From assembly GCF_019956555.1 (NCBI RefSeq), contig NZ_JAHBDQ010000025.1, positions 1-64,000 of the forward strand: a stretch of DNA of 64,000 bases, in the 5' to 3' direction. The DNA is from Pseudomonas sp. A-RE-19. GTDB taxonomy: Bacteria; Pseudomonadota; Gammaproteobacteria; Pseudomonadales; Pseudomonadaceae. The notes under the pieces were generated by a model that saw nothing but the letters and a program-made list of their open reading frames with translations, had not been told where the DNA came from and searched no databases. A program made the translations under genes and the position numbers. Shown here piece by piece: positions 1 to 8,316 of the stretch. Within the stretch, counting starts at the first letter, position 1, and every line of letters begins with the position of its first letter.

Positions 1-60
1 GTCCCCAAAATGATGGCGTTAATGGGCTGAAAAGCCTTTTTTCGTCTGCTTCCCGCACAA

Positions 61-95
61 AAGCAAACGCCCCGAACAAGTCGGGGCGTTTGCTT
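61..95. terminator. Perfect 15-bp inverted repeat, terminator-like
   Basis: The arms at 61-75 and 81-95 are perfectly complementary around a 5-nt loop. They are GC-rich in the middle (CGCCCCGA / TCGGGGCG) with A/T-rich outer ends, so the hairpin could terminate transcription in either direction. It probably ends a gene lying left of the window edge. No coding sequence in positions 1-210 could be supported. Confidence 0.6.
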
Positions 96-210
96 GATCC
101 GCTAATATTGCGTTTTCACACAGTCTGCTTCGGCAGCTCCTACATTGATCGAGGACAATCGTAGACCGAGACACGCTTATAATCCCCGCCTGCCAGACAT
201 CAAGACGGGT

Positions 211-348
211 ATGACCGCCATCCACATCAAGTTCCCTGCCCTGACCCTCAAGGCCGGCCCACGTGCCTTGGCGCGCATCCGGGCAAACCATGAGTTCCTG
301 GAACTGACCGCCAACGGTCGCCTTGGCGAGCGCTTGCTGACCCTTTAG
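211..348 (+). pseudogene. Remnant of a patatin-like phospholipase gene (ends only)
   Basis: This is a 45-codon frame starting at ATG 211. Its first half (MTAIHIKFPALTLKAGP, then RALARIRAN) matches what I recall as the N-terminus of Pseudomonas patatin-like phospholipase family proteins of roughly 380 residues. Its last part (EFLELTANGRLGERLL) matches what I recall as the C-terminus of the same family. The nucleophile elbow (GxSxG or GASVG) and the Asp-Gly of the catalytic dyad are absent. The simplest reading is one in-frame internal deletion that fused the two ends. The family match is from memory and the deletion is inference. A short native protein remains possible but less likely. Confidence 0.5.
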
Positions 349-433
349 TCAGTGTTTTGCCCAGAGCTCTGGTAAACTCGCCGCCTGCCCTCATCGCCGC
401 GGCGATCGCCACCTGACAGAGCTGAACATCACT

Positions 434-790
434 GTGGAAATCTTCAAAGAATTTACCTTCGAATCCGCCCACCGCCTGCCCCACGTGCCGGATGGCCACA
501 AGTGCGGCCGCCTGCACGGTCACTCGTTCAAAGTGGCGATTCACCTGAGCGGCGACCTCGATCCGCACACCGGCTGGATCCGCGACTTCTCGGAAATCAA
601 GGCGATCTTCAAGCCGCTCTACGAGCGCCTGGACCACAACTACCTGAACGACATTCCCGGCCTGGAAAACCCGACCAGCGAAGTGCTGGCCAAGTGGATC
701 TGGAATGAATTGAAGCCCCTGCTGCCGGAACTCAGCGCGATCCGCATTCATGAGACCTGCACCAGCGGCTGCATCTATCGCGGTGAGTAA
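434..790 (+). CDS. queD: 6-carboxy-5,6,7,8-tetrahydropterin synthase QueD
   Basis: QueD converts 7,8-dihydroneopterin triphosphate to 6-carboxytetrahydropterin, the second step from GTP to preQ0 and then to queuosine in tRNA. The 118-residue protein has the usual length. It shows the family motifs: FESAHRL near the N-terminus (first zinc histidine), CGRLHGHSF (catalytic Cys and the two other zinc histidines), LDHNYLND, NPTSEVLAKWIW, and a C-terminal IRIHETCTSGC with the pterin-binding Glu. The start is GTG at 434; there is no in-frame ATG upstream and the Shine-Dalgarno match is weak. A Rho-independent terminator follows at 938-962, so it appears to be transcribed alone. Confidence 0.95.
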   Translation: MEIFKEFTFESAHRLPHVPDGHKCGRLHGHSFKVAIHLSGDLDPHTGWIRDFSEIKAIFKPLYERLDHNYLNDIPGLENPTSEVLAKWIWNELKPLLPELSAIRIHETCTSGCIYRGE

Positions 791-818
791 ACCGAGCTAA
801 AGACAACGAAAATCCCTT

Positions 819-906
819 GTGGGAGCGAGCCTGCTCGCGATGGCTGCCTATCAGTTACATTGATGTTGTGTGTGCCGACGCTATCGCGAGCAGGCTCGCT
901 CCCACA
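819..906. repeat. REPIN (paired REP palindromes)
   Basis: Two inverted copies of a REP unit, GTGGGAGCGAGCCTGCTCGC and its complement, flank about 40 nt of unrelated sequence. Each copy is itself an imperfect palindrome (GCGAGCctGCTCGC). The same unit recurs in several other gaps of this window, always between genes. Confidence 0.9.
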
Positions 907-937
907 GGTGGAACTGCGTTTCGTCAGTGAATAGAGA

Positions 938-962
938 AACAGCCTTCAATGGCTGTTTTTTT
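938..962 (+). terminator. Rho-independent terminator after queD
   Basis: AACAGCC (938-944) pairs with GGCTGTT (951-957) around a 6-nt loop and runs into a T tract. It lies downstream of queD and upstream of the hydrolase start at 1006, separating the two transcripts. Confidence 0.75.
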
Positions 963-1005
963 ATGCCTATGCTTTTTGGCTCGCACACGCCAAGAGGACA
1001 CACCC

Positions 1006-1836
1006 ATGACTGACTGGCCGCTGGCTCAAACCTATCGCTTCAACGGGCACCACGTTCGCTACGCCGTACGTGGCGACGGCCCGCCGTTGGTGTTCGTGCA
1101 TGGCACGCCCTTCTCTTCCTGTGTGTGGCACCGGATTGCACCGCACTTCATCACCACGCACCGGGTCCACTACTTCGACCTGCTGGGTTACGGGCTTTCC
1201 GCACAGCCGGACGGCGATGTGTCTCTGGGCGTACAAAACCAGTTGTTGGTGCAATTGCTGGAGCACTGGGGCCTGGAACAGCCGGACGTGGTGGCCCACG
1301 ATTTCGGCGGTGCCACTGCGTTGCGCGCACACCTGCTGAACGGCAAGGATTACCGCAGCCTGACACTGATCGACCCGGTGGCGCTGTCGCCCTGGGGGTC
1401 ACCGTTCGTGCAGCATGTGCGTGAGCATGAAGCGGCGTTCAGCGGATTGCCCGATTACATTCAGCGGGCGATTGTGCCGGCCTATATTCGTGGCGCGATC
1501 AAGCGCGAGATTCCCGATCATGAACTCGAGCCCTACGTGCGGCCTTGGCTGGGGGAGCCGGGGCAGGCGGCGTTCTACCGGCAGATCGCGCAGATGGATG
1601 AACGTTATACCCGCGAGGTCGAAGGGCTGTACCCGACGGTTCGTTGCCCGGTGCAGATTCTTTGGGGGGAAGACGACCAGTGGATTCCCATTGAGCGCGG
1701 ACGTGCACTGCATCAGATGATTGCGGGATCGCAGTTTCATGCCATCCCCAATGCCGGGCACCTGGTTCAGGAGGATGCGCCGGAGGTGATTGTGGCGGCC
1801 CTTTTGCGGTTTTTACCGCAACACCCATCCCCCTGA
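1006..1836 (+). CDS. Alpha/beta hydrolase, haloalkane-dehalogenase-like (Asp nucleophile)
   Basis: This is a 276-residue single-domain alpha/beta hydrolase. It has the oxyanion-hole motif FVHGTPFSS near residue 32 and a nucleophile elbow reading VAHDFGGA, so the nucleophile is Asp rather than Ser. The acid is probably the Asp of GEDDQWIP, and the catalytic His is in NAGHLVQED. An Asp nucleophile is typical of the haloalkane dehalogenase, fluoroacetate dehalogenase and epoxide hydrolase branch. The substrate cannot be told. The start at ATG 1006 is chosen because AGAGGA lies 8 nt upstream; the longer frame from 949 runs through the queD terminator. A REPIN follows, so no operon partner is evident. 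Confidence 0.85.
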   Translation: MTDWPLAQTYRFNGHHVRYAVRGDGPPLVFVHGTPFSSCVWHRIAPHFITTHRVHYFDLLGYGLSAQPDGDVSLGVQNQLLVQLLEHWGLEQPDVVAHDFGGATALRAHLLNGKDYRSLTLIDPVALSPWGSPFVQHVREHEAAFSGLPDYIQRAIVPAYIRGAIKREIPDHELEPYVRPWLGEPGQAAFYRQIAQMDERYTREVEGLYPTVRCPVQILWGEDDQWIPIERGRALHQMIAGSQFHAIPNAGHLVQEDAPEVIVAALLRFLPQHPSP

Positions 1837-1851
1837 AAAAACCGCATTGAC

Positions 1852-1941
1852 TGTGGGAGCGAGCCTGCTCGCGATAGCAATGGCACATCCAGCATCAAGG
1901 GTGACTGGCGGACCGCTATCGCGAGCAGGCTCGCTCCCACA
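1852..1941. repeat. REPIN
   Basis: Inverted pair of REP units of the GTGGGAGCGAGCCTGCTCGC type, starting just after the hydrolase stop codon and upstream of codB. Confidence 0.9.
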
Positions 1942-2086
1942 TGGGGGCTGTGCTCCTTCAGGTGCACCGCTTTCGAGCCCTTCTGCGGCCAAATCCGCCT
2001 GCTCGTCTATAAATAACAACACCCTCGCGCCATTGGCACGAGCACTGCAGTACCCCCCGCGTCCTCCATCCAGCAAGGAACGCCAC

Positions 2087-3358
2087 ATGACGCAGAACGA
2101 TCCGGGCAACGATTACCCCCTCAGCGAAGTCCCGATGCATGCCCGCAAGGGGCTTGCCTCCACGGCCATGGTGCTGCTGGGTTTTACCTTCTTCACCGCA
2201 ACCATGTTTGCCGGCGGCAAGCTCGGTGTGGCATTCAGTTTCGGCGAGATGATGGCGGTGATTATCCTCGGCAATCTGCTGCTGGGCATCTACGCCGCCG
2301 GGCTTGGCTACATCGCCTTCAAAAGCGGCCTCAACTCGGTGCTGATGGGACGTTTCTGCTTCGGTGAAGTGGGCAGCAAGCTCAGCGACCTGATCCTCGG
2401 TTTCACCCAGATCGGCTGGTACGCCTGGGGCACCGCGACCGCCGCCGTCGTACTCGGCAAATATTTCGAACTGAGCGAGAGCACCGTTCTGGGGCTGATG
2501 GTGCTGTTCGGCCTGGGCTTCTGCGCCACGGCGTACATCGGCTATCGCGGGCTGGAGATTCTGTCGTACATCGCCGTGCCGGCCATGATGTTGCTGCTGA
2601 TGCTGTCGATGTGGGCCGCGACGGTGAAGGTCGGGGGGCTCGAGGGTTTGCTCGCGGTGGTTCCGACGGGAACGCTGGATTGGTCGACCGCCATTACGCT
2701 GGTGTTCGGCACGTTCGTCAGTGGCGCGACGCAGGCAACGAACTGGACGCGCTTCTCCCGTTCGGCGCGGGTGGCGGTGCTGGCGAGCCTGATCGGTTTT
2801 TTTGTCGGCAACGGTCTGATGGTGTTGATCGGTGCCTATGGGGCCATCGTCTATCAGCAACCGGACGTGGTCGAGATGTTGTTGCTCCAGGGTTTCGCCA
2901 TGGCCGCGATGGCGATGTTGCTGCTCAACATCTGGAGCACCCAGGACAACACCATCTATAACTTCGCCGTCGCCGGCTGCAACCTGCTGCGCACCAGCCG
3001 GCGCAAAACCGTGACCCTGGCCGGTGCGGTGATCGGCACGCTGCTGGCACTGCTGGGCATGTACGACATGCTGGTGCCTTACCTGATTCTGCTGGGCACG
3101 GTGATTCCGCCGATTGGCGGGGTGATCATGGCGGACTTTTTCTTTCGCTATCGGGGCCGCTACCCTCGTTTGGCCGACACACAGTTGCCCGCGTTCAACT
3201 GGCCGGGGCTGAGCGCTTACGCGGTCGGCACAGTGGCGGCATTCAGTTCGCCGTGGGTCGCGCCGCTGGTAGGGATTGCCGCCGCCGCGCTAACGTATGT
3301 GCTATTGACCGGGGTACTGGGTGCCCGTACCGCCGACGCACCACTCCAAGATCTCTAA
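2087..3358 (+). CDS. codB: Cytosine permease CodB (NCS1 family)
   Basis: CodB is an inner-membrane cytosine:cation symporter. The 423-residue protein is close to the E. coli length and is almost entirely hydrophobic, consistent with about 12 transmembrane segments. Family features include the N-terminal YPLSEVPMHARKG stretch, FFTATMFAGGKLG in the first helix, and the GATQATNWTRF substrate-site region. The start at ATG 2087 is preceded by AAGGA; the longer frame from 1790 begins inside the upstream hydrolase gene and the REPIN. It is followed 13 nt later by the cytosine deaminase gene, so uptake and deamination are co-expressed. No regulator gene is adjacent. Confidence 0.95.
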   Translation: MTQNDPGNDYPLSEVPMHARKGLASTAMVLLGFTFFTATMFAGGKLGVAFSFGEMMAVIILGNLLLGIYAAGLGYIAFKSGLNSVLMGRFCFGEVGSKLSDLILGFTQIGWYAWGTATAAVVLGKYFELSESTVLGLMVLFGLGFCATAYIGYRGLEILSYIAVPAMMLLLMLSMWAATVKVGGLEGLLAVVPTGTLDWSTAITLVFGTFVSGATQATNWTRFSRSARVAVLASLIGFFVGNGLMVLIGAYGAIVYQQPDVVEMLLLQGFAMAAMAMLLLNIWSTQDNTIYNFAVAGCNLLRTSRRKTVTLAGAVIGTLLALLGMYDMLVPYLILLGTVIPPIGGVIMADFFFRYRGRYPRLADTQLPAFNWPGLSAYAVGTVAAFSSPWVAPLVGIAAAALTYVLLTGVLGARTADAPLQDL

Positions 3359-3371
3359 AAGGACTCGCCTG

Positions 3372-4616
3372 ATGCACATCATCAACGCCCGCCTGCGCAA
3401 CCAAGAAGGCCTGCATGAGTTGCACCTGGAAAACGGCCTGATTCACACCATCGCCCGGCAAACCGAGGCCCCGTCCCTGGGGCCTGATGACCTGGACGCT
3501 GGCGGTAATCTGGTGGTGCCGCCCTTCGTCGAGCCGCACATTCACCTTGACGCCACCCTGACCGCCGGTGAGCCGCGCTGGAACATGAGCGGCACGCTGT
3601 TCGAAGGCATCGAGTGCTGGGGCGAGCGCAAGGCAACGATCACCCAGGAAGACACCAAGACCCGCGCCAAAAAGACCATCCAGACCCTCGCCGCCCATGG
3701 CATCCAGCATGTGCGCACTCACGTCGACGTCACCGACCCGGAACTGACCGCGCTCAAGGCAATGCTCGAAGTCCGCGAGGAAAGCCGCCACCTGATCGAC
3801 CTGCAAATCGTCGCGTTCCCTCAGGAAGGCATCGAGTCGTACCGCAATGGTCGGGAACTGATGGAAGAAGCGATCCGCCTGGGCGCCGATGTGGTCGGGG
3901 GCATTCCGCATTTCGAGTACACCCGGGATCAGGGCGTCAGTTCGGTGAAGTTCCTGATGGACCTGGCCGAGCGCACCGGTTGTCTGGTGGACGTGCATTG
4001 CGACGAAACCGACGACCCGCACTCACGCTTCCTTGAAGTGCTGGCCGAAGAGGCCCGCAGCCGCGACATGGGTTCGCGCGTCACCGCCAGCCACACCACG
4101 GCCATGGGCTCCTACGACAACGCCTACTGCGCCAAACTGTTTCGGCTGCTCGGGCATTCGGGGATCAGTTTTGTCTCCTGCCCCACCGAAAGCATTCACC
4201 TGCAAGGACGCTTCGATAACTTCCCGAAACGCCGGGGCGTGACCCGGGTCAATGAGTTGCTCGAAGCGGGGATGAACGTGTGTTTCGGTCAGGACTCGAT
4301 CGTCGATCCGTGGTATCCGCTGGGCAACGGCAACATCCTGCGGGTGCTCGAGGCCGGTTTGCACATCTGCCACATGCTCGGTTATCGCAATCTGCAAAGT
4401 GCGCTGGATCTGGTGACTGACAATAGCGCCAAGGCCATGAACCTGGGCGACCGCTATGGGCTGGAACAAGGGCGACCGGCGAATCTGCTGATTCTGTCGG
4501 CGGACAGCGATTACGAGGTGATTCGCAGCCAGGGTCTGCCGCTGTATTCGGTTCGCGGGGGCAAGGTGTTGATGAAGCGGCAGATGCCGGTGGTGGAATG
4601 GGCGGATCAGCTTTAG
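3372..4616 (+). CDS. codA: Cytosine deaminase CodA
   Basis: CodA hydrolyses cytosine to uracil and ammonia in the cytoplasm, feeding pyrimidine salvage. The 414-residue protein belongs to the amidohydrolase superfamily. It has the metal-binding HIHLD at residues 56-60, the substrate loop SGTLFEGIECWGERK, HVRTHVDV, DVHCDETDD (metal His and catalytic acid), SHTTAM, and FGQDSIVDPWYP carrying the conserved metal-ligand Asp. The start ATG 3372 follows AAAAGGA and lies just after codB, forming the usual codBA pair. A short REP-like inverted repeat follows the stop. Confidence 0.96.
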   Translation: MHIINARLRNQEGLHELHLENGLIHTIARQTEAPSLGPDDLDAGGNLVVPPFVEPHIHLDATLTAGEPRWNMSGTLFEGIECWGERKATITQEDTKTRAKKTIQTLAAHGIQHVRTHVDVTDPELTALKAMLEVREESRHLIDLQIVAFPQEGIESYRNGRELMEEAIRLGADVVGGIPHFEYTRDQGVSSVKFLMDLAERTGCLVDVHCDETDDPHSRFLEVLAEEARSRDMGSRVTASHTTAMGSYDNAYCAKLFRLLGHSGISFVSCPTESIHLQGRFDNFPKRRGVTRVNELLEAGMNVCFGQDSIVDPWYPLGNGNILRVLEAGLHICHMLGYRNLQSALDLVTDNSAKAMNLGDRYGLEQGRPANLLILSADSDYEVIRSQGLPLYSVRGGKVLMKRQMPVVEWADQL

Positions 4617-4640
4617 AAAGCCGCTGACCAGACGGGCCTC

Positions 4641-4705
4641 TTCGCGGGCAAGCCTCGCTCCTACAGATCTGCGCTAACCCCGTAGGAGCGAGGCTTGCCC
4701 GCGAA
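4641..4705. repeat. REP-like inverted repeat, second type
   Basis: TTCGCGGGCAAGCCTCGCTC (from 4641) and its complement (ending at 4705) are separated by about 17 nt. The unit differs from the GTGGGAGCGAGC type found elsewhere and lies between the convergent codA and DapF-like genes, where it may also act as a bidirectional terminator. Confidence 0.85.
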
Positions 4706-4718
4706 AGCAATCTCAAAA

Positions 4719-5711
4719 TCACCGCATCAACCGCGCCGTACCAAACAACCTCACCCGACTCAATTCGCCACCCCGTTCTTCCAGCAAAATCGGTGCCGTG
4801 CCGCCAGGCATGATCACCTTCACCTCCCCGGCCGCCACCCACCCCACACGCCACGCGGCGCACGCCACCGCACTGGCGCTGGTGCCCGACGATGCGGTCG
4901 GCCCTTCGCCGCGCTCGAACACCCGCGCAACGATTCGCCCCGCGGATTCAAGCATCGCCCATTGCAGGTTCACCCCTGCCACACACGGCTGCCCTGCCCC
5001 GGTCGGCATGGCATAGGCGATGCGGGTCAATCCTTCGGCCAATTCCGGCTCGCGCATCCGGGCGTTACTTGGCAACGCATCGGCGGCTGTCACCAACGTC
5101 ACGCAATGGGGATTACCGATACGCACGAACTGGCTGTGGTTCCAGGCAGGATTGAGCGCCGACAACGGGCGCACATGACTGACTTCGCGCCCCGTCAACG
5201 TCAAGGGTTCAACGCCCTGCGCACCCACCGCTTGTGGCCCGAACGATGGCTGTCCCAGGTCCAGCCAGAACCCGTTCACACCCTCGATCTCGGCGGGTTT
5301 CACCGAAGTCTCCACCGGCGAAACCGCATCGGCCTTGTCGTGATGAACCCTGAGCAGACAGGCCTCTTCCCTCGGCATCAGCCCTTGCTCGCTGAGGGCC
5401 TTGGAAAAAATCGTCAGCCCATTGCCACTGCGCTCGGCCAGGGTGCCATCGGTGTTGACGATCAACAGGTCAAAGGGCGGCGACGATTGAAATGGCCCCA
5501 CCAGCAAGCCATCGCAGCGATGTGCTTTGCTACCGGGCGGTTGTGTACCCGGAGCCCAGCCGCAGAACGCCTCGATGGCCGATAACGCCCAAGCCTCCCG
5601 GGTTTGCGCGGCATGACAGGCCTGCGCAGGCAATTCGATTCCGTTACTGCGCACGTTGTCCGGCGTCACGACTGCGTAAATATTGCCTCGAGCATCGTAC
5701 ATCCGCGTCAT
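4719..5711 (-). CDS. DapF-fold isomerase-like protein lacking both catalytic cysteines
   Basis: The 330-residue protein shows the two-lobed diaminopimelate epimerase/PhzF architecture. It has FDLLIVNTDGT then ERSGNGL in the N-terminal half, and VRIGNPHCV and RGEGPTASSGTSASA in the C-terminal half. In true DapF the acid/base cysteines sit in a CGNG motif and an ACGTGA motif. Here both positions read Ser (SGNG and SSGTS). Cofactor-free cysteine-dependent racemization is therefore unlikely, while an isomerase or binding role is possible. The start is ATG 5711 with AAGGGGG upstream. It is divergent from the MFS gene with 167 nt between, so the two may be co-regulated. The cell must have a separate genuine dapF for lysine and cell-wall synthesis. 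Confidence 0.75.
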   Translation of the reverse strand: MTRMYDARGNIYAVVTPDNVRSNGIELPAQACHAAQTREAWALSAIEAFCGWAPGTQPPGSKAHRCDGLLVGPFQSSPPFDLLIVNTDGTLAERSGNGLTIFSKALSEQGLMPREEACLLRVHHDKADAVSPVETSVKPAEIEGVNGFWLDLGQPSFGPQAVGAQGVEPLTLTGREVSHVRPLSALNPAWNHSQFVRIGNPHCVTLVTAADALPSNARMREPELAEGLTRIAYAMPTGAGQPCVAGVNLQWAMLESAGRIVARVFERGEGPTASSGTSASAVACAAWRVGWVAAGEVKVIMPGGTAPILLEERGGELSRVRLFGTARLMR

Positions 5712-5878
5712 GGCGCCCCCTTCTGAGCATTTGATACGTCGACGATATCGCGAAACAGCGGCTCGCTGTGCAAGGATGTCACCCTGCCTGACTGCGGCCC
5801 GCCCGGACGTGATGATCGAACCCTTTGCGATTGTTCACTGTCCCTTGGGGAAGCGACGTTTTTTGCCAAGGATCGATG

Positions 5879-7030
5879 ATGACCAACCTCAATACCCAAG
5901 CCGCCTTCGTCCCCGGACGTCTGGAACAGATGTCCACCCGCATCGCCTTTTTCATCGCCGGGTTCGGCATCGCGGCCTGGGCACCGCTGGTGCCTTACGC
6001 CAAGGCGCGGGCCGGGCTGGATGAAGGAACCCTCGGGCTGTTGCTGCTGTGTCTGGGAGTGGGCTCGATTCTGGCGATGCCCATGGCCGGGATTCTGGCT
6101 TCGCGTTTTGGCTGCCGTCGGGTGTTGAGCGGCGGGACCTTGTTGATCTGCGCGGCACTGCCACTGTTGGCGACGGTGTCTACGATTCCGGCGTTGATCG
6201 CCGCGCTCTTCATGTTTGGCGCCGGGCTGGGCACGGTGGATTCGACGGTGAACCTGCAAGCGGTGATCGTCGAGCGAGCCAGCGGCAAGACCATGATGTC
6301 GGGGTTTCATGGGTTGTTCAGCCTCGGCGGCATCGTCGGCGCGGCGGGTGTCAGTGCCCTGCTCGGCTTGGGGATGTCACCGCTGGGGGCGATGCTGGTG
6401 GTGATCGTGCTGCTGGTGGTGGCGTTGCTCAAGGCCGCGCCACATCTGTTGCCCTATGGCAGCGAAAGCTCCGGCCCGGCGTTTGCCGTGCCGCATGGCA
6501 TCGTGCTGTTTATCGGCGGCATGTGTTTCATCGTGTTCCTGGCCGAAGGCGCGGCGCTCGACTGGAGCGCAGTGTTCCTGGCGCAGGAGCGCGGGATCGA
6601 CACGGCGTACGCGGGGCTGGGTTATGCGGCGTTTGCGCTGACCATGACCGTCGGGCGTTTGACCGGCGATGCCATTGTCCGGCGCCTCGGTGCCACACGA
6701 GTGATCGTGTTTGGTGGCCTGACGGCCGCGGCGGGCTTGGCGTTGGCGACGTTCGCAACCAGCTGGGAAGCGGCGCTGGTGGGTTATGCGCTGCTGGGGG
6801 CTGGCTGTTCGAACATTGTGCCGGTGCTGTACACCGCCGTGGGCAAACAGACCGTCATGCCGGAAAGCATCGCCGTGCCGGCCATTACCACGTTGGGCTA
6901 TGCAGGAATTCTCGCCGGGCCTGCCGTGATCGGCTTTATCGCCCATGGCAGCAGTTTGAGTTTTGCCTTTGGGTTGATGGCGGTATTGCTGGTGGCCGTG
7001 GCGATTGGCGGGAAGGTGTTGAAGGTTTGA
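5879..7030 (+). CDS. MFS transporter (YbjJ-like)
   Basis: This is a 383-residue 12-helix major facilitator protein. Helix 1 reads FFIAGFGIAAWAPLVPYAKAR. The loop-2 motif is RFGCRR, preceded by GVGSILAMPMAG. There is a FHGLFSLGGIVGA stretch in the middle of the first half. This pattern is seen in inner-membrane proteins of the YbjJ type, whose substrates are mostly unknown. Two adjacent ATG codons (5876 and 5879) are possible; 5879 gives the better spacing from AAGGA at 5868-5872. It is divergent from the DapF-like gene, so the pair may handle one metabolite. No regulator is nearby. Confidence 0.85.
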   Translation: MTNLNTQAAFVPGRLEQMSTRIAFFIAGFGIAAWAPLVPYAKARAGLDEGTLGLLLLCLGVGSILAMPMAGILASRFGCRRVLSGGTLLICAALPLLATVSTIPALIAALFMFGAGLGTVDSTVNLQAVIVERASGKTMMSGFHGLFSLGGIVGAAGVSALLGLGMSPLGAMLVVIVLLVVALLKAAPHLLPYGSESSGPAFAVPHGIVLFIGGMCFIVFLAEGAALDWSAVFLAQERGIDTAYAGLGYAAFALTMTVGRLTGDAIVRRLGATRVIVFGGLTAAAGLALATFATSWEAALVGYALLGAGCSNIVPVLYTAVGKQTVMPESIAVPAITTLGYAGILAGPAVIGFIAHGSSLSFAFGLMAVLLVAVAIGGKVLKV

Positions 7031-7048
7031 GACGTCGCAAACTGATTC

Positions 7049-7102
7049 ATGGCGTTCTTCAAGGACATGACCGGCATCCCCCCTGGCGCATGGATTAAGT
7101 AA
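7049..7102 (+). other. 17-codon open frame, possible AraC-type tail remnant
   Basis: The frame encodes MAFFKDMTGIPPGAWIK and stops. The spacing FFK..TG.PPG.W resembles the end of the second helix-turn-helix of AraC-family regulators. There is an in-frame stop just upstream and no clear Shine-Dalgarno sequence. It may be a fragment of a regulator once linked to the efflux genes, or chance. Confidence 0.15.
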
Positions 7103-7132
7103 GCGACGATCGGCCGCAGAAACCTATTGCCA

Positions 7133-7167
7133 GTAAATATTACCTGCGACATATTACATCCGTAATA
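7133..7167. promoter_or_regulatory. Two operator-like palindromes upstream of the efflux operon
   Basis: GTAAATATTAC at 7133-7143 is a perfect palindrome with a 3-nt centre. TATTACATCCGTAATA at 7152-7167 has 6-bp arms. Their centres are about 21 bp apart, two helical turns, and they share the GTAA/TTAC core. This arrangement suits a dimeric repressor such as a MarR or TetR protein. No such regulator gene is adjacent. Confidence 0.45.
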
Positions 7168-7194
7168 AAACAGCGTTTCTCACAGGTAATCTCC

Positions 7195-8316
7195 ATGACC
7201 AGCATGCCCAGCCTTGAACCCGACCTTGCTGTCGCGGTGAGCACACCCAAGCCTCCCCTGCTCAAGCGGTTGATCTTGCTGTCGACGGTCATCGCGACCC
7301 TGGTGTTCGCCGGGCTGTACGCGACTCACTGGTGGACCGCTGGCCGCTTCATCGAAGAAACCGACGACGCGTACATCGGCGGCGATGTGACGGTGATCGG
7401 GCCGAAGGTGGCAGGTTACATCGAAGAGGTGCTGGTCACCGACAACCAGAGGGTCAAGGCCGGCGATGTGCTGATTCGTCTCGACGCCCGCGATTACCGC
7501 GCCAACCTGGCCAAGGCCGAAGGTGCGGTGGCCGCTGAAGAAGCGCTGCTCGCCAACCTCGACGCTACCGAACAACTGCAACACGCGGTGATCGGCCAGG
7601 CCCGCGCCGGTATCGACGCTACCGGTGCCGAAACCGCCCGCTCCCGGGACGATGATGCTCGCTACAAAAAACTGGTTGGCAGCAACGCCGTCTCGGTGGA
7701 GAGCGCCCAACGAGCCAACGCCACCTTCAAGACTGCCCAGGCGCAGAGTGCCCGGGCCCAGGCCGAACTGCTGGCCGCGCAACGTCAGTTGAACGTGATC
7801 GATACCCAGAAACAGCAAGCCCGCGCGGCGTTGATACAAGCGCGGGCCGAGCGTGATCTGGCGCAGTTGAACGTCGGTTACACCGAGTTGAAAGCACCCG
7901 TCGATGGCGTGATCGGCAATCGCCGAGCACGGGTTGGTGCTTACGCCCAGGCCGGTTCGCAACTGTTGTCGGTGGTACCGGCCAGCGGGCTGTGGGTCGA
8001 CGCCAATTTCAAGGAAGATCAGCTGGCCCGGATGACGCCGGGCCAGCGTGTAATCGTTCATGCGGACGTGCTCAAGGGGCGTGAATTCCACGGCCATCTG
8101 GACAGCCTCGCGCCGGCCAGCGGTTCGCAGTTCAGCGTGCTGCCACCGGAAAACGCCACCGGCAACTTCACCAAAATCGTTCAGCGAGTACCGGTGCGGA
8201 TCCTGCTCGACCCGGCCGACGGCGTGCTCGGTCATCTGCGCCCCGGTCTGTCGGTGACGGCTGAAGTGGACACCCGCGCCGAGCCTGAATCCCCAACCGT
8301 GGCCAGCGCGCCATGA
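7195..8316 (+). CDS. HlyD/EmrA-family membrane fusion protein
   Basis: This is the periplasmic adaptor of a tripartite multidrug exporter. The 373-residue protein has a short cytoplasmic N-terminus and one transmembrane helix (about residues 28-48), followed by TDDAYIGGDVTVIGPKVAGYI, the typical EmrA barrel/lipoyl start. A long alpha-hairpin with many Ala and Gln follows (about 100-215), then the second lipoyl half (VGYTELKAPVDGVIGNRRARVGAY) and a beta-barrel. The start ATG 7195 has a modest AGGT match upstream. The stop overlaps the start of the partner MFS gene by 4 nt (ATGA), which shows translational coupling. No outer-membrane factor is encoded next to it. Confidence 0.9.
   Translation: MTSMPSLEPDLAVAVSTPKPPLLKRLILLSTVIATLVFAGLYATHWWTAGRFIEETDDAYIGGDVTVIGPKVAGYIEEVLVTDNQRVKAGDVLIRLDARDYRANLAKAEGAVAAEEALLANLDATEQLQHAVIGQARAGIDATGAETARSRDDDARYKKLVGSNAVSVESAQRANATFKTAQAQSARAQAELLAAQRQLNVIDTQKQQARAALIQARAERDLAQLNVGYTELKAPVDGVIGNRRARVGAYAQAGSQLLSVVPASGLWVDANFKEDQLARMTPGQRVIVHADVLKGREFHGHLDSLAPASGSQFSVLPPENATGNFTKIVQRVPVRILLDPADGVLGHLRPGLSVTAEVDTRAEPESPTVASAP

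Noticed and set aside
1..433. preQ1-type riboswitch upstream of queD
   Set aside because: The region before queD lacks the C-rich loop and A-rich tail of preQ1 aptamers; only a terminator-like hairpin and the patatin remnant are seen.
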